A stretch of 57,644 bases of DNA from Spirochaetota bacterium. GTDB taxonomy: Bacteria; Spirochaetota; UBA4802; JAFGJZ01. Position 1 is the first letter of the stretch, and every line of letters starts with the position of its first letter. This document shows positions 34,270 to 45,299 of the stretch, in pieces. The translations under genes were made by a program, and so were the position numbers. Location of the stretch: assembly GCA_027858855.1 (NCBI GenBank), contig JAQIBV010000025.1, positions 1 through 57,644 on the forward strand. Direction: 5' to 3'. Under the pieces are notes generated by a model. That model saw nothing but the letters and a program-made list of their open reading frames with translations, did no database searches and was not told the origin of the DNA.

Positions 34270-36085
34270 ATGACAAAACAAACCAGAAGAATCGGACTTT
34301 TATCAACGATGTCGAGGGATTCTATCAGATTCATTTACGGCGCGGTGCTGTTGAAAATGAAGCGGCAGAGATACGATATCGGGCATATTACGAAACGTTA
34401 CAGGAACATAACCTGCCTTTTGATGAGAACCTGATTTTTCATGGAGACTTCAAGCCGGAAATGGGAGAGAAGGCCATACACCACTATTTTGTAGAAAATA
34501 ACTATGACATTGATGCAATCGTCTTTGCAAACGACGAAATGGCCGTTAGGGCAAGTTGCGGTGCTGATAAACATGGTATTAACATTCCGGATGATGTTGC
34601 AATCACCGGATTTGATGATACAGAACAGTCTCGATTTCTTGATTCTCCACTAACAACGGTACATCAACCGCTCTACGATATGGCTTACACCGGTATAGAG
34701 CTTTTAATTAAATCTATCAACAACGAAACAGTTCCACTAATAACGGAAATGCTCACGTATATGATTACACGATATTCATGTGGATGCTTTCTTGACAAAG
34801 CTGCTTCTGTAACAGGGAATCCTGCTATCACATATGATTCATTTCCAGATACATTTGAAGAGCTGAGAACATCAATTATTAGGGAGATAGAAAACTCCTC
34901 AGATGCGGGTTTCCTTGGCACGCATGTATATTCAGATCAGATACAAACACTCCTGGATATACTACAGCAGACTCTCAAAGAATTACCCGTTAAAAGCGAT
35001 ACTTTCTTAAGAAAGTTTTCTGATTTATTACTTCATAACATAACTCATTCACGTGATATCACGGTCTGGCAGTCAATACTCAGAATAATACGAATACACA
35101 CAACTCGTCTCAGCAAATCGACACACTCCTCACATGATACAGACGAACTCTTTTATAATGCACAGGTGATTCTCGGTCAGTTTCTTTTGAGGCAGGAGGG
35201 ACGTCAACGAAGAGTAATGGAGGACACCATATGGCAGATACGCGGGTTTTCAGATAAAATCAACACCGTATACTCTGTTGAATTACTTATGGCCTCAATT
35301 AAGGATTACCTCAATACCTTCGGCGTTCAGGGGATCGCTATTTGCCTGTATGAAGAAGAAACAGAGAATACTGACAATGATTCCTGGATATTACCGCACT
35401 ATACAACATATGGATTAGTTATGCAAAATGGACTATTCACAAATAACGAAACGACGCAATCGCATTTCAAGACCAGGCGCTTTATCCATGAAGATCTCAT
35501 TAAACGAGAAAAACCATCTTCATTTATGGTAAAACCTCTATATAACGGCAAAACTCATTTCGGATACATTATTTTTGAACTGTTTACGACAATTGAAATC
35601 TTTTACGAAATGATACGGGAACAAATTTCAATTACATTTAAAACCATTTCTCTATTTCAAAAAAGGATGAGACGGCTATTCGTTCACATTTTAATTTCTT
35701 ACTGTTTTTTATAGATCTTGATGGTTTAAAACATATCAATGACACCTACGGCCACAATGAAGGAGACTGGGCAATAAAAAAGTCGGCGGAACTGCTTCAA
35801 AACACATTCAGGAGGGCAGATATCGTAGCGCGTCTTGGTGGCGATGAATTTACAGTTATTACAGCTGAAGCAAATCAATCGCATATTGAAATCATAAAAG
35901 AGCGCTTCCAGGAAAATCTGAAACAGCTCAATGCACACTCAAAAAAAGAATATACAATTGATTTCAGTTACGGTGTCTCTATCTTTGATATGGATAACCC
36001 GCTTCCATTTGAAACACTTATTTCACAGGCAGATGATCAGTTGTATCAAAACAAGCAGAAGAAAAAAGGTCGAAAGAGTCCATAG
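34270..36085 (+). pseudogene. Decayed LacI-type-sensor/GGDEF protein
   Basis: Three pieces in three frames. An ATG at 34270 opens TRRIGLLSTMSRDSIRF, like the start of a periplasmic-binding-type sensor, and dies within 40 codons. The main frame (to 35714) gives the second half of that sensor (NYDIDAIVFANDEMAVRA, IPDDVAITGFDDTEQSRFLD, PLTTVHQPLYDMA) and a helical linker. After a frame change at ~35690 the GGDEF domain resumes at FFIDLDGLKHINDTYGH with RLGGDEF (35831-35851) and ends at 36085. The DxLTGLYNRR segment is deleted. Most of the sensor N-terminus is also gone, so it cannot make a working protein. Confidence 0.8.
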
Positions 36086-36153
36086 TGATGTTTTAGGCTC
36101 TTTCCGCTTTATAGGGAACGAGCCTAAAATTTTAAACAGTGGAAAACTGAAGA

Positions 36154-37218
36154 CTAAGCAATCGTTATTGAACTGTCAAGGTACACATCCTGGATGGCGT
36201 TCAACAGTTCAACCCCCTCCCTCATTGGACGCTGAAAAGCCTTACGACCGGATATGAGCCCGGTTCCTCCGGCTCGTTTATTGATAACAGCTGTTTTAAC
36301 TGCATCTGCAAGATCGTTCTCTCCCGAGCTGGCACCACCGGAATTGATCAACCCCGCTCGCCCCATGTAGTTATTCATAACCTGATACCGGCATAAGTCA
36401 ATAGGATGATCGCTTGCCAACTCGCTATACATGCGCTCGTCAAACTTGCCATAACTAGAATCGCCTGTATTCATGGCTTTGTAACCACCATTATGCGAAG
36501 GAAGCTTCTGTTTAATAATATCAGCCTTTATGGTTACCCCCAGATGGTTAGCCTGCCCGGTCAAGTCAGCCGAGGTATGATGATCCTTGTCTTTCTTGAA
36601 AGCAGAGTTTCGGATATAGCACCACAGCACCGTGGCCATGCCAAGCTCATGTGCGTGCTCGAAGATCTCGGCGACCTCGACTATCTGCCTATTACTTTCA
36701 TCACTGCCGAAATATATAGTGGCACCTACAGCGGCTGCCCCCATATCAAAGGCCTGACGCACAGAACCAAATTTTATCTGGTCGTAGGTGTTTGGGTAAG
36801 TCATCAGCTCGTTGTGATTAAGTTTTACCAGAAAAGGAATTTTGTGAGCATACCTGCGCGCTATGGCAGCATGTACGCCAATGGTGGATGCAACAGCATT
36901 GCAGCCACCTTCCATAGCCAGCTCGACTATGTGTTCCGGATCGAAATAGATCGGGTTCTTTGCAAAACTGGCACCGGCAGAGTGTTCTATTCCCTGGTCT
37001 ACCGGCAGGATACTCAGGTAACCAGTATTGGCAAGCCGTCCGTGACCGAATATAGACTGCATATTTCTAAGCACCGCCGGCAAACGATCGCTATCAGCAA
37101 CAACACGGTCTATAAAGTCGGGACCAGGTAGATGCAAAAGATCCTTGTTAATTTTAGCAGTATATGAAAGCAACTTCTCCCCGTCAGATCCCAGTAAATC
37201 TGTAATATCTGTACTCAT
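36154..37218 (-). CDS. fbaB: Class I fructose-bisphosphate aldolase (DhnA/FbaB type)
   Basis: Cleaves fructose-1,6-bisphosphate to the two triose phosphates, reversibly, by a Schiff base. About 354 residues, closely following E. coli Fba[86 protein letters not shown], and [12 protein letters not shown] at the phosphate site. I choose ATG 37218 ([10 protein letters not shown]) because GAGGAGG stands five bases upstream; the ATG at 37245 precedes that site. Monocistronic. It could serve gluconeogenesis and growth on pentoses. Confidence 0.93.
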   Translation of the reverse strand: MSTDITDLLGSDGEKLLSYTAKINKDLLHLPGPDFIDRVVADSDRLPAVLRNMQSIFGHGRLANTGYLSILPVDQGIEHSAGASFAKNPIYFDPEHIVELAMEGGCNAVASTIGVHAAIARRYAHKIPFLVKLNHNELMTYPNTYDQIKFGSVRQAFDMGAAAVGATIYFGSDESNRQIVEVAEIFEHAHELGMATVLWCYIRNSAFKKDKDHHTSADLTGQANHLGVTIKADIIKQKLPSHNGGYKAMNTGDSSYGKFDERMYSELASDHPIDLCRYQVMNNYMGRAGLINSGGASSGENDLADAVKTAVINKRAGGTGLISGRKAFQRPMREGVELLNAIQDVYLDSSITIA

Positions 37219-37469
37219 ACATTCCTCCTCTGATAAATTTTTCAATTATAACCGCATTACACACCTGCAGGTTTATTCTTCGTTTAACCTGATGAAAAAG
37301 TGATATACTGCAGAATACTGATGCTCCTACCTTTATATAGAGGTACTAATTCAATTTTTCAAGGTTTTTTGTCTATTATACACTATTTTATACTATGAAT
37401 TCAACTTAAACCCTATAAATAGACATAAGTGTTTTATCATTAAACTATTCTCTTTAAGAAGCTGCTTTT

Positions 37470-39542
37470 TTAATGTTTAATTATCATTTTTCGTTTTAAT
37501 AACTGTGCATTAATTGCTACTATAACTGTGCTCAGGCTCATTAATACCGCACCTAATGCCGGATTAATCAAAACGCCTTTACTGTATAGTACCCCGGCAG
37601 CTAACGGTATTGCGATCAGGTTATAACTAGTTGCCCAGACAAAGTTCTGTATCATTTTTTTGTATGTCTCTTTTCCGAAAATCACCAATGATGCAATGTC
37701 TTTAGGGTTACTGTTTACCAAGATAATATCCGCTGTTTCGGCTGCAACATCAGTTCCCGAACCCACAGCAATACCAACATCGGCAGTAGCCAGCGCAGGA
37801 GCGTCATTGATACCATCTCCTGTCATGGCTACAAACTCACCGGCTTGCTGAAACTCCTTTATTCTATCTAGCTTCTGGTCGGGTAAGACTCCTGCATAAT
37901 ATCCATCAAGATTTAACTCATCGCTTACGCTTTTAGCAACTTTTTCATTATCGCCTGTCATCATATATACTTTAAGCCCAATGCTTTTCAATATCTTAAC
38001 AGCCTCATAGGATTCCGGCCTGATTTCATCGGCCATTGCTATAAAGCCAACTAATTCATTGTCAATTATTACAAAAACAACAGTCTCCTGCTCATTTTGA
38101 TTAGCTTCTTCGGGTATTTCAATGTTTTGTTCTTTTACATATCCGGGGCTTACAACCTTCACTTTTTTATTCTCTACATCAGCCTCAATACCCTTACCTG
38201 TTATAGCGTTAAAGTTTTCCGCCTTCGGAATTTCGATATCTTCCTGTTTTATTTTATCCATAATACCAATAGCCAGGGGGTGTTCTGATTTAGTCTCCAA
38301 TGCACCTGCAAAGCGAAGTATTTCTTTGTCATTATAATTATTATTCAAAGACCTGAACCGGGTAATACCGAAATTCCCTTTTGTGAGCGTACCCGTTTTA
38401 TCAAATGCCAGCAAGCTGATCTTCCTGGAATTTTCAAAAGCTGTGCGGTTTCTAATCAGTAGACCGTTTCGTGCAGAAACTGATGTTGATATAGCGACTA
38501 CTAATGGTACAGCCAACCCCAATGCGTGAGGACAGGTGATAACCATCACACTTGCCATTCGTTCAAGTGCAAAAACGAAAGGTTTTCCGATTATTAACCA
38601 GGTCGAAAGTGTACCAAACCCCATAGTTAGTGCAACAATAGTTAACCAAAATGCAATCCGATCTGCCAGATGCTGTGTTTTTGATTTTTTGCTCTGCGCC
38701 TCCGACACCATGTTGATAACTTTACTCAGATAGGCTTCGTCGCCTACCTGTTGCACCTGTACTTTTAACGAGCCATTACCATTAATCGTTCCACCAATAA
38801 CCTTTTCATCCGCTCCCTTCTTTACAGGCTTTGATTCTCCTGTAACCATGGATTCATTCACGGAACTCTCCCCTTCGATAATTATACCATCTACTGGTAT
38901 TTTTTCACCAGGGCGTACCAACACCACCTCATCTTTTTTTAATTCGCCGACTTTAACATCCCTGACATCTTCATCTTTTATCAGATGTGCTTCAGAAGGC
39001 ATCATCTCTACCAATTTTTGCAGGGAGCGGGAAGCGCCCATAACAGATTTCATTTCGATCCAGTGTCCAATAAGCATAATATCAATTAATGTAGCCAGTT
39101 CCCAAAAGAATTTTTTCCCTTCCAGTCCAAAAGTTGTGGCCGAACTATAACCAAAAGCAACCGTTATGGCTACAGCAATAAGGGTCATCATGCCGGGTTG
39201 TTTCTTTTTCAGTTCATCCACAAAACCGGTAAGGAACGGCCAACCCCCATAGAAATATACAAATACTGATAAAGCAAAAAGGATGTAACTTGAATAGTAA
39301 AATGTAATACTATATCCCAATAAACTCTGAATCAGGGGTGAAAGGACAAGAATTGGTATAGTTGCTATCAATGAAATCCAAAAACGTTTGCGAAAGTCTT
39401 TAATCATCATGGCATGGTGGCCGGAATGATCATGAGAGTTATGCTCGTTATGTTGCTGATTTTTACGCGGTCCATGACTATGATCATCTGCTTCATGCAT
39501 CTTATGCATCTCATGCATCTCATGTGTTTCATGTTTCTTCAT
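37470..39542 (-). CDS. copB: Copper-exporting P1B-type ATPase CopB
   Basis: A 690-residue heavy-metal P-type ATPase. The first 45 residues are a metal-binding His/Met tail ([13 protein letters not shown], then [10 protein letters not shown]) in place of CXXC domains. The membrane metal site is CPH (337-339, VITCPHALG), which marks the P1B-3/CopB class, known for copper or silver export. Phosphorylation site is D381 (DKTGTLTKG), nucleotide site SEHPLAIGI, hinge [27 protein letters not shown]. It stands alone; a TTGACT-17-TAACAT promoter lies ~100 bases upstream. Confidence 0.94.
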   Translation of the reverse strand: MKKHETHEMHEMHKMHEADDHSHGPRKNQQHNEHNSHDHSGHHAMMIKDFRKRFWISLIATIPILVLSPLIQSLLGYSITFYYSSYILFALSVFVYFYGGWPFLTGFVDELKKKQPGMMTLIAVAITVAFGYSSATTFGLEGKKFFWELATLIDIMLIGHWIEMKSVMGASRSLQKLVEMMPSEAHLIKDEDVRDVKVGELKKDEVVLVRPGEKIPVDGIIIEGESSVNESMVTGESKPVKKGADEKVIGGTINGNGSLKVQVQQVGDEAYLSKVINMVSEAQSKKSKTQHLADRIAFWLTIVALTMGFGTLSTWLIIGKPFVFALERMASVMVITCPHALGLAVPLVVAISTSVSARNGLLIRNRTAFENSRKISLLAFDKTGTLTKGNFGITRFRSLNNNYNDKEILRFAGALETKSEHPLAIGIMDKIKQEDIEIPKAENFNAITGKGIEADVENKKVKVVSPGYVKEQNIEIPEEANQNEQETVVFVIIDNELVGFIAMADEIRPESYEAVKILKSIGLKVYMMTGDNEKVAKSVSDELNLDGYYAGVLPDQKLDRIKEFQQAGEFVAMTGDGINDAPALATADVGIAVGSGTDVAAETADIILVNSNPKDIASLVIFGKETYKKMIQNFVWATSYNLIAIPLAAGVLYSKGVLINPALGAVLMSLSTVIVAINAQLLKRKMIIKH

Positions 39543-39643
39543 TTATATTCTCCCTGTGATTTACATTTATTTCCGCCATAGATAGCCATTAAAAGTCCGA
39601 TAAATATATGTTTCTAATTATTAGTATAAATATGGTTCATTAG

Positions 39644-39672
39644 ATGTTAACAACATTGTAACACATAGTCAA
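39644..39672 (-). promoter_or_regulatory. Promoter of copB
   Basis: On the minus strand TTGACT (39672-39667), 17 bases, TAACAT (39649-39644). The rest of the 430-base gap 39543-39974 shows no gene; TTGTACAA at 39683-39690 is a short dyad close to the -35 box that might be a metal-regulator site. Confidence 0.5.
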
Positions 39673-39974
39673 GGTTAAACTCTTGTACAATTACACCATC
39701 AACAAGGTTCTTGATCCGTTTAATGCTTATTTATCCCCTCTATGTTCGTTGCCGTACAGACGAAACATTATTTAATCAGTATTATTGTCAAAACAGGCAA
39801 TTCTTCCGAATCAGAAAAACCTAAAACCTTTTTTTGAAATAGAATTCTGAATTATGGATTTTATTACAATGGACTACTTTAAGGATTACCTTTTATATAA
39901 AAAATTTATTTCAATAAGAGGTAATAAGTATGAGAAAAGTACAGACTAAATTCAAAAATGGCGGGAGGTTAAAT

Positions 39975-41429
39975 ATGAGGATCCATATATCATGGTTCAT
40001 AACATTACTACTCGCATTTACGCTAATAACGGGGTGTGAAAGCGATTCTAAGACAACAACACCTAATGACAATGCGCCAACAGTAACATCTTCAAACCCA
40101 ACAGAGGGCGATGAGGATATTAATATTAACGGCAATATCATAATAACCTTCAGTGCGGAGATGGATCCTTTAACAATAACCGATTCAACATTTACATTGA
40201 AACAGGGGTCATCTGGGTCAACAAACATCTCTGGTGTTGTATCACTTTCTGATTCAGGAGTCATTACAGCCTTCAATCCTGATAGCAATTTAGCAACAAA
40301 CACAGAGTATATCGCAACAGTTTCAATAGAAGCTAAGGATATTGCAGGTAATGCATTAGCTGCAGAATTTACATTATCCTTTACAACGGGATCTACTGAA
40401 GATACCGTTGCACCAACGGTAGTATCCACAACTCCTGAAGAAGGTGAACTCGATATAGCTATTAACCGGAATATAGTGATAACTTTTAACGAAGCGATAA
40501 ACCCCTTATCAATCACCGACTCAACTTTCATGTTAAAACAGGGGTCATCTGGGTCAACAAATATCTCTGGTGTTGTGTCACTTTCTGATTCAGGTAACAT
40601 TGTAACCTTCGAACCTGACAGCAATTTGACTACAAGCACGGCATATAAAGCAATCATTACAACAGAAGTAAAGGATATTGCAAATAATGAACTTGCTGCT
40701 GAATTTGCATTAAATTTTACAACAGGTACTACATCTGCTCTTGGCCCAATGCCGGTAGAACTTGGAACAGCCGATACTTATGTAATTCTCGCAAAAACAG
40801 GAATTTCAAAAACTACTACTGACGGAACAGCAATTACTGGAAATATCGGTATAAGTCCTGCAGAAGCGACTTATATAACAGGATTTTCATTAGATCTGCC
40901 TGCTGGTAGTTCTTATTCGACATCCATTTATGTCACAGAATTCGTTTACGCACCGGGTTATGCAAACCCTACTCCATCTAACTTGACTACAGCAATAAGC
41001 AATATGGAATCAGCCTACACAGATGCGGCTGGACGCCTGCTACCAGACAAAGTAGATCCAGGATCAGCAGGAGAAATTGGTGGGCTTACTACACTTTCTC
41101 CTGGTCTGTATAAGTTTACAACTGGAGTTACAATATCAACTGACCTTACTCTTACCGGCGGCTCAGACGATGTTTGGATATTTCAGATACCGGGTAATTT
41201 CACCATGGCATCTGGTGTAAAAATAACTCTTGCAGGTGGAGCAGTTCCAAAGAATATCTTTTGGCAGGTTGCCGGCAGTACTACAATAGAGACTACTGCG
41301 GTTTTTAATGGTATTATGCTTTGTAAAACCGAAATAACCATGAAAACACAAGCGGAAGCTGACGGCAGACTACTTGCACAAACGGCTGTTGTTCTTGATG
41401 CGAATGCTGTAACCAAGCCCGCTAAATAA
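39975..41429 (+). CDS. Big_5/DUF3494 ice-binding-like lipoprotein (paralogue)
   Basis: About 484 residues with the same plan as the protein at 21803: lipobox LITGC, two Big_5 Ig-like domains (each with DPLTITDSTF or NPLSITDSTF and AAEFxLxFTTG) and a C-terminal DUF3494 domain (ELGTADTYVILAKTGIS, ITGNIGISPAEATYITG, SPGLYKFTTGVTIS, DVWIFQIPGNF, KNIFWQVAGSTTIETTAVFNG). I start at ATG 39975 because GGGAGG lies seven bases upstream and the signal peptide begins there; an ATG at 39930 would add 15 residues. The two Big_5 domains share an almost identical stretch of about 58 bases (40199 and 40534). Confidence 0.88.
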   Translation: MRIHISWFITLLLAFTLITGCESDSKTTTPNDNAPTVTSSNPTEGDEDININGNIIITFSAEMDPLTITDSTFTLKQGSSGSTNISGVVSLSDSGVITAFNPDSNLATNTEYIATVSIEAKDIAGNALAAEFTLSFTTGSTEDTVAPTVVSTTPEEGELDIAINRNIVITFNEAINPLSITDSTFMLKQGSSGSTNISGVVSLSDSGNIVTFEPDSNLTTSTAYKAIITTEVKDIANNELAAEFALNFTTGTTSALGPMPVELGTADTYVILAKTGISKTTTDGTAITGNIGISPAEATYITGFSLDLPAGSSYSTSIYVTEFVYAPGYANPTPSNLTTAISNMESAYTDAAGRLLPDKVDPGSAGEIGGLTTLSPGLYKFTTGVTISTDLTLTGGSDDVWIFQIPGNFTMASGVKITLAGGAVPKNIFWQVAGSTTIETTAVFNGIMLCKTEITMKTQAEADGRLLAQTAVVLDANAVTKPAK

Positions 41430-41472
41430 TTACTAGTAACTGACCGCATAAAATCATTCATAACAAACTAAA

Positions 41473-41507
41473 CCGGCAGGTAAAAATTTACTGCCGGCTT
41501 CTTTTTT
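41473..41507 (+). terminator. Terminator of the Big_5/DUF3494 gene at 39975
   Basis: CCGGCAGGTAAA pairs with TTTACTGCCGG with one bulged G, then CTTCTTTTTT. It is 43 bases after the stop. Confidence 0.8.
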
Positions 41508-41598
41508 CAAAAAACAAATAGTTTTCTCTTATTTCACCTATTCTTCTATTCAAAAAAAAAGGTTGTACTTTCCATTCCGCTTTACTAAATTGAAATAT

Positions 41599-43716
41599 AT
41601 GATCTATAAACAGAATCTTCACTACGAATATTCATCAACTGCTTCACGGTTATCCTTCTTCACCTACAGCGGTGCCTACTACTCCGCCCTGGCGGATATT
41701 CTACCACAAGCCCGGCACAGAATTCTGATTGTAGGCTGGAGTTTCGATGATCGTATTCATCTTCTGCGAGACAAAAATACAGACTCGGCAAAAATGGAGT
41801 TGGGCGAACTACTAATCTCCGCAGCAAAGGAAAATCCTTCCCTGCAAATTACCCTCTGCATTTGGAAACCCCCTTCGCTTTTTTCCGCAGGCCAACATAT
41901 TTCACGCAAGTTCAGAAAGAAGTTACGCAGATTACCGAATATCACTCTCTACCAGATCCCTGCAGAATCGGCCTTTGCCTCACGACACGAGAAGTATGTT
42001 GTAGTTGATGACGTGCTGGCCTTCCTTGGTGGTATAGATCTCACCAAAAACCGCTGGGACAGTCAAGACCACCCCTCAAAGAGCCTGGGACGAATAAATC
42101 CCGACGGAGAGTCATACGGCCCATATCATGATACTCATACGGTTTTTTCAGGATCAGTGGTTAAAGATATTCTCTCCATGGCAGTGGCAAAATTTCATTT
42201 TAATCTTCCTTCTATTAATAACGCTGATGAACTCTGGCCGAAGGATGTTCCTGTGGACGTAGAGAATGCACAAGTAATGATCTCACTTACCCGTTCCTCT
42301 CCGGATGCCGCAATTCCTGATGTCAATCAGATAAAGCAGGTCTACCATGACATGATCGCATATGCGAAGGATTGTATCTATATCGAGAATCAATATTTCT
42401 CAAACGATATAATCACAGATCTTGTAGTGAAAAGTCTGCGCAGCAAAGATGGGCCAGAGGTTATAATTTTAATGCCCCGAGAACTTCCTGACATGATGGG
42501 GCGGATGACTATGGGACTTAACGCCTCCATGCATATTGCAAAGCTTAAAAAGAATGACCTTCACGGACGCCTTGGATTCTATAACCCAGTATCTTCTGAT
42601 AATCCAGATGTCGGTTTTCTAGTCCACTCCAAACTGCTTATTACCGATAGCCGTTATATTACCATAGGGTCGGCAAACATCAGCCAGCGCTCCTTCAGCT
42701 TTGACGACGAGGCAAATATATCCATCGACGCTACGAAGACCCAAGACCCGCAGTGTGCTAAGAATTTAGAAGAGCGCCTCCTCGCACAGCATTGTGGGCT
42801 TAAGATAGAAGAGTGGCAAGCTCTTGTTAAGCAACATAATGGTTCACGGCTTAAGGCATTACAAGAGCGCATTACCTTATGGGAAGGATTAGTAGAGGGG
42901 AAAAATTTAATGGCTCCCCATTCAGTCCCAAATGAAATTTTAGACTATTTCGATATGGGATTGTCACCCCAACCAGAGGAGGTTATGCATACCATGACTA
43001 AAAATAATTCCAAGGGTTTTATTTTCCGCACCAAGAAGGTTTGGGCGTTATTACTTCTTACCATCGTTATACTGGGGATCGTCTTCTTTTTCGCACGAAC
43101 AGATATTGATACTCAACAGATTCTTGGAACAATAAAAAATCTGAACGAAACCAGACCTTTTATTGCGGCCTTACTGACAATCGCCACCTTCTGGATTGCA
43201 ATGCTAATGTTTGTCTCTATTACTGTCCCCATTGTCGCCTTTGCCGCTCTGCACGGCCCCTGGCTTGGCATCCTCTATTCATCTTTAGGGATTTTCTCTG
43301 GGGCTGCCATTTTCTACGTACTTGGACTTATGATGCACAACAGTAAGCGTTTTGATCGCTACAATGTTGTTCGGCGAGTCAAAAAACAATTTGTAAAAAT
43401 ACGCCCCTACGGTTTCTGGGCCGTGGTCATCTCGCGGATGGTACCTTCCGGGCCATTTATGGTGGTAAACATGGTTACCGGTATGGTTGGCTTCAGACCC
43501 GTCCATTTTATTACCGGTTCTCTGCTTGGCCTTATGCCCGGAATTATCACCTTTACCATTTTCGGTGAGACCATCAGAAATATATTTACCGACCCCGGCT
43601 GGAAAAACATTCTCTTGTTCATACTGCTGCTGGCTGCCTATTTTGGCATTATGACGGCAGTCGTTTCCCTTTTAAAAAAGATCTCTGGCATAAAGAAAAA
43701 TGGGGCAAAAAAATAA
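41599..43716 (+). CDS. Phospholipase D-VTT domain fusion
   Basis: About 705 residues in two parts. The first ~450 residues are a phospholipase D-superfamily enzyme with two HKD motifs, SRHEKYVVVDDVLAFLGGID and VHSKLLITDSRYITIGSANI. The C-terminal ~220 residues are membrane-bound: a helix (WALLLLTIVILGIVFFFA), then a VTT/DedA-like domain (VSITVPIVAFAALHGPW, RPYGFWAVVISRMVPSGPF, FITGSLLGLMPGIITFTIFG). The PLD part may make or remodel phospholipids such as cardiolipin, and VTT proteins act as lipid scramblases or flippases. Start: ATG 41599 is likelier than a TTG at 41563. An EEP-family gene follows directly. Confidence 0.9.
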   Translation: MIYKQNLHYEYSSTASRLSFFTYSGAYYSALADILPQARHRILIVGWSFDDRIHLLRDKNTDSAKMELGELLISAAKENPSLQITLCIWKPPSLFSAGQHISRKFRKKLRRLPNITLYQIPAESAFASRHEKYVVVDDVLAFLGGIDLTKNRWDSQDHPSKSLGRINPDGESYGPYHDTHTVFSGSVVKDILSMAVAKFHFNLPSINNADELWPKDVPVDVENAQVMISLTRSSPDAAIPDVNQIKQVYHDMIAYAKDCIYIENQYFSNDIITDLVVKSLRSKDGPEVIILMPRELPDMMGRMTMGLNASMHIAKLKKNDLHGRLGFYNPVSSDNPDVGFLVHSKLLITDSRYITIGSANISQRSFSFDDEANISIDATKTQDPQCAKNLEERLLAQHCGLKIEEWQALVKQHNGSRLKALQERITLWEGLVEGKNLMAPHSVPNEILDYFDMGLSPQPEEVMHTMTKNNSKGFIFRTKKVWALLLLTIVILGIVFFFARTDIDTQQILGTIKNLNETRPFIAALLTIATFWIAMLMFVSITVPIVAFAALHGPWLGILYSSLGIFSGAAIFYVLGLMMHNSKRFDRYNVVRRVKKQFVKIRPYGFWAVVISRMVPSGPFMVVNMVTGMVGFRPVHFITGSLLGLMPGIITFTIFGETIRNIFTDPGWKNILLFILLLAAYFGIMTAVVSLLKKISGIKKNGAKK

Positions 43717-43717
43717 A

Positions 43718-44434
43718 ATGCGCATAATGACCTACAATCTTCATGGCTGCGTCGGAACCGATGGGCAGTATGATCCAGAAAGGATCATGAAAGTCATCCA
43801 TGAAACAGCACCAGACATTCTGGGCATGCAAGAGGTGCGTATTGATACGAATACGGGAAGCGAGCTTGCCGATTTAATACAACGTGATTATCCGGATAGA
43901 CATTTTCTTTTTTTAAAAACTTTAATCGATAATCGGGGCAAGTATGGCAACGCTCTTATCTCCCGCTATCCAATCATAGATCACGTGGATATTGATCTTA
44001 TGGCTCATATGAACCTAAAAATAAAAGCAAGAAGGCCGGAAGCGCGACGGGCAATTTTTGCCAGGCTTGATTTGGGATCAGAACATCTATGGGTAATTGT
44101 AACTCATCTGGATCTGCGGAAACGAGTAAGAAGAGGTCAGGGAGAACTGCTAGTAGATGCAATTCTCCGCTACACCAATCCGAAGGAGGAAGCCGTAATT
44201 TTCATGGGAGACCTTAACGAATGGCACCTGCCCAACGCCTTTCTACGCCGTCTGGACGAACTATTTTCTAAGCATAATATACGTCGCAGTTTCCCCTCAA
44301 GCTGTCCTCTGCTTCCATTGGATCGTATCTGGATGAGCAGCAGGCTCACACAGCACAATATACAGACTCACAAGAGTCAAACTTCCCGACATGCTTCAGA
44401 CCATCTGCCCCTTTATGCAGATGTTTCTCTCTAA
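43718..44434 (+). CDS. Endonuclease/exonuclease/phosphatase-family hydrolase
   Basis: A 238-residue metal-dependent phosphodiesterase of the EEP superfamily. Conserved pieces: RIMTYNLHGC at the N-terminus, DILGMQEV (metal Glu), VIVTHLDLRKRVRRGQ (catalytic His), IFMGDLNEW (Asp and Asn) and the terminal SDHLPLYADV. Without a signal peptide it is probably cytosolic. It begins one base after the PLD-VTT stop (or at ATG 43700, overlapping it by 17 bases), so the pair is co-translated; such PLD-VTT plus EEP pairs suggest joint work on phospholipid head groups, which is inference. Confidence 0.88.
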   Translation: MRIMTYNLHGCVGTDGQYDPERIMKVIHETAPDILGMQEVRIDTNTGSELADLIQRDYPDRHFLFLKTLIDNRGKYGNALISRYPIIDHVDIDLMAHMNLKIKARRPEARRAIFARLDLGSEHLWVIVTHLDLRKRVRRGQGELLVDAILRYTNPKEEAVIFMGDLNEWHLPNAFLRRLDELFSKHNIRRSFPSSCPLLPLDRIWMSSRLTQHNIQTHKSQTSRHASDHLPLYADVSL

Positions 44435-44459
44435 ATGATACAAAAAATTATCGGTTTTT

Positions 44460-44885
44460 ATCTATCACCCTATTTCTGCAATAGATTCACAGAACTCTCA
44501 GGAGCGCCTCAGTTTCTACAAAGATAATTATCTGATTACAGGATATCCTTTTACAATTAATGAAACTCAGGATAAAAAAAACCAGGTAAAGTATCAGATA
44601 AGTGTTCAATATCTTCTGGACTTGAACATAGGATCATGGTTAACTTCAGATTTCTTTAATATGTATTTCATTTATACCCAGAAACACTTCTGGAATATTT
44701 ATAAATACTCTGCTCCATTTAAAGATATTAATTTTCTCCAGCATTTCTGTTTAATTTTAATACAGGATTAGATTTCTTTCACAGAATTGATATTATCCCC
44801 CTGCTTCACGAATCAAATGGCGAAGTGGATGAAAAAGATCGTAGCTGGAACCGGTTTTACACACATAAAGATAATAGAGCCATTT
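44460..44885 (+). pseudogene. pldA: Fragment of outer-membrane phospholipase A
   Basis: Two frames together give a clear OMPLA core: QERLSFYKDNYLITGYPF, KYQISVQYLLDLNIGS, MYFIYTQKHFWNIYKYSAPF (the YTQ..W....SPF hallmark), then after a frame change near 44740 TGLDFFHRIDI, LLHESNGEVDEKDRSWNRFY, which holds the catalytic His and Ser (HxSNG) and the Asn of RSWNR. N- and C-terminal parts are missing, so it is dead. The sequence runs straight into the antisense cfa fragment at about 44865. Confidence 0.7.
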
Positions 44886-45119
44886 TCTCTGTAAATCGTG
44901 ATCATACCCCATCTTCAAAAGTTTATCTTTTGCTGCAATAAACATTACTCGCCACTCACGAAGAGTACGCGCATAATGTGGACCAATATTCATCAGATGT
45001 TCAATATGTAATTTAGAATTTTTCCCATAGCTACACTTAATGCCGTTACAGATGGCAAAACACCGCCTGGGAAGATATGCTTCTGAACCATCCGGATATA
45101 TCAGACGGAGATTATTCAT
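44793..45119 (-). pseudogene. C-terminal fragment of a CFA-synthase-like methyltransferase
   Basis: An open frame of 108 codons whose first ~85 residues match the end of cyclopropane-fatty-acyl-phospholipid synthases: LRLIYPDGSEAYLPRR, then IGPHYARTLREWRVMFIAA, LLKMGYDHDLQRKWLYYLYVC. The SAM-binding domain is absent and sequence upstream of 45119 is unrelated. The last ~23 codons read through the antisense of the pldA fragment rather than family sequence. Best seen as a remnant. Confidence 0.6.
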
Positions 45120-45299
45120 ATGTAAAACGAATAAAACTTGTTGACAAAATAATACAACATTTTATAAAATTAAATTGAATACATTGATACTCGATATTTA
45201 GTGGTGCGTAAGTGAATAGAAGCAAACACAATATTCTTTCAAACATAATCACTCTATGTTTTATAGGTTTAATAAAATCAATCTGGAACTGTGCATAAT

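Noticed and set aside
34257-35714. Calling the 485-codon frame an intact sensor protein
   Set aside because: It lacks half of its sensor domain, and its GGDEF domain continues in another frame with a deleted motif, so it is better read as part of a pseudogene.
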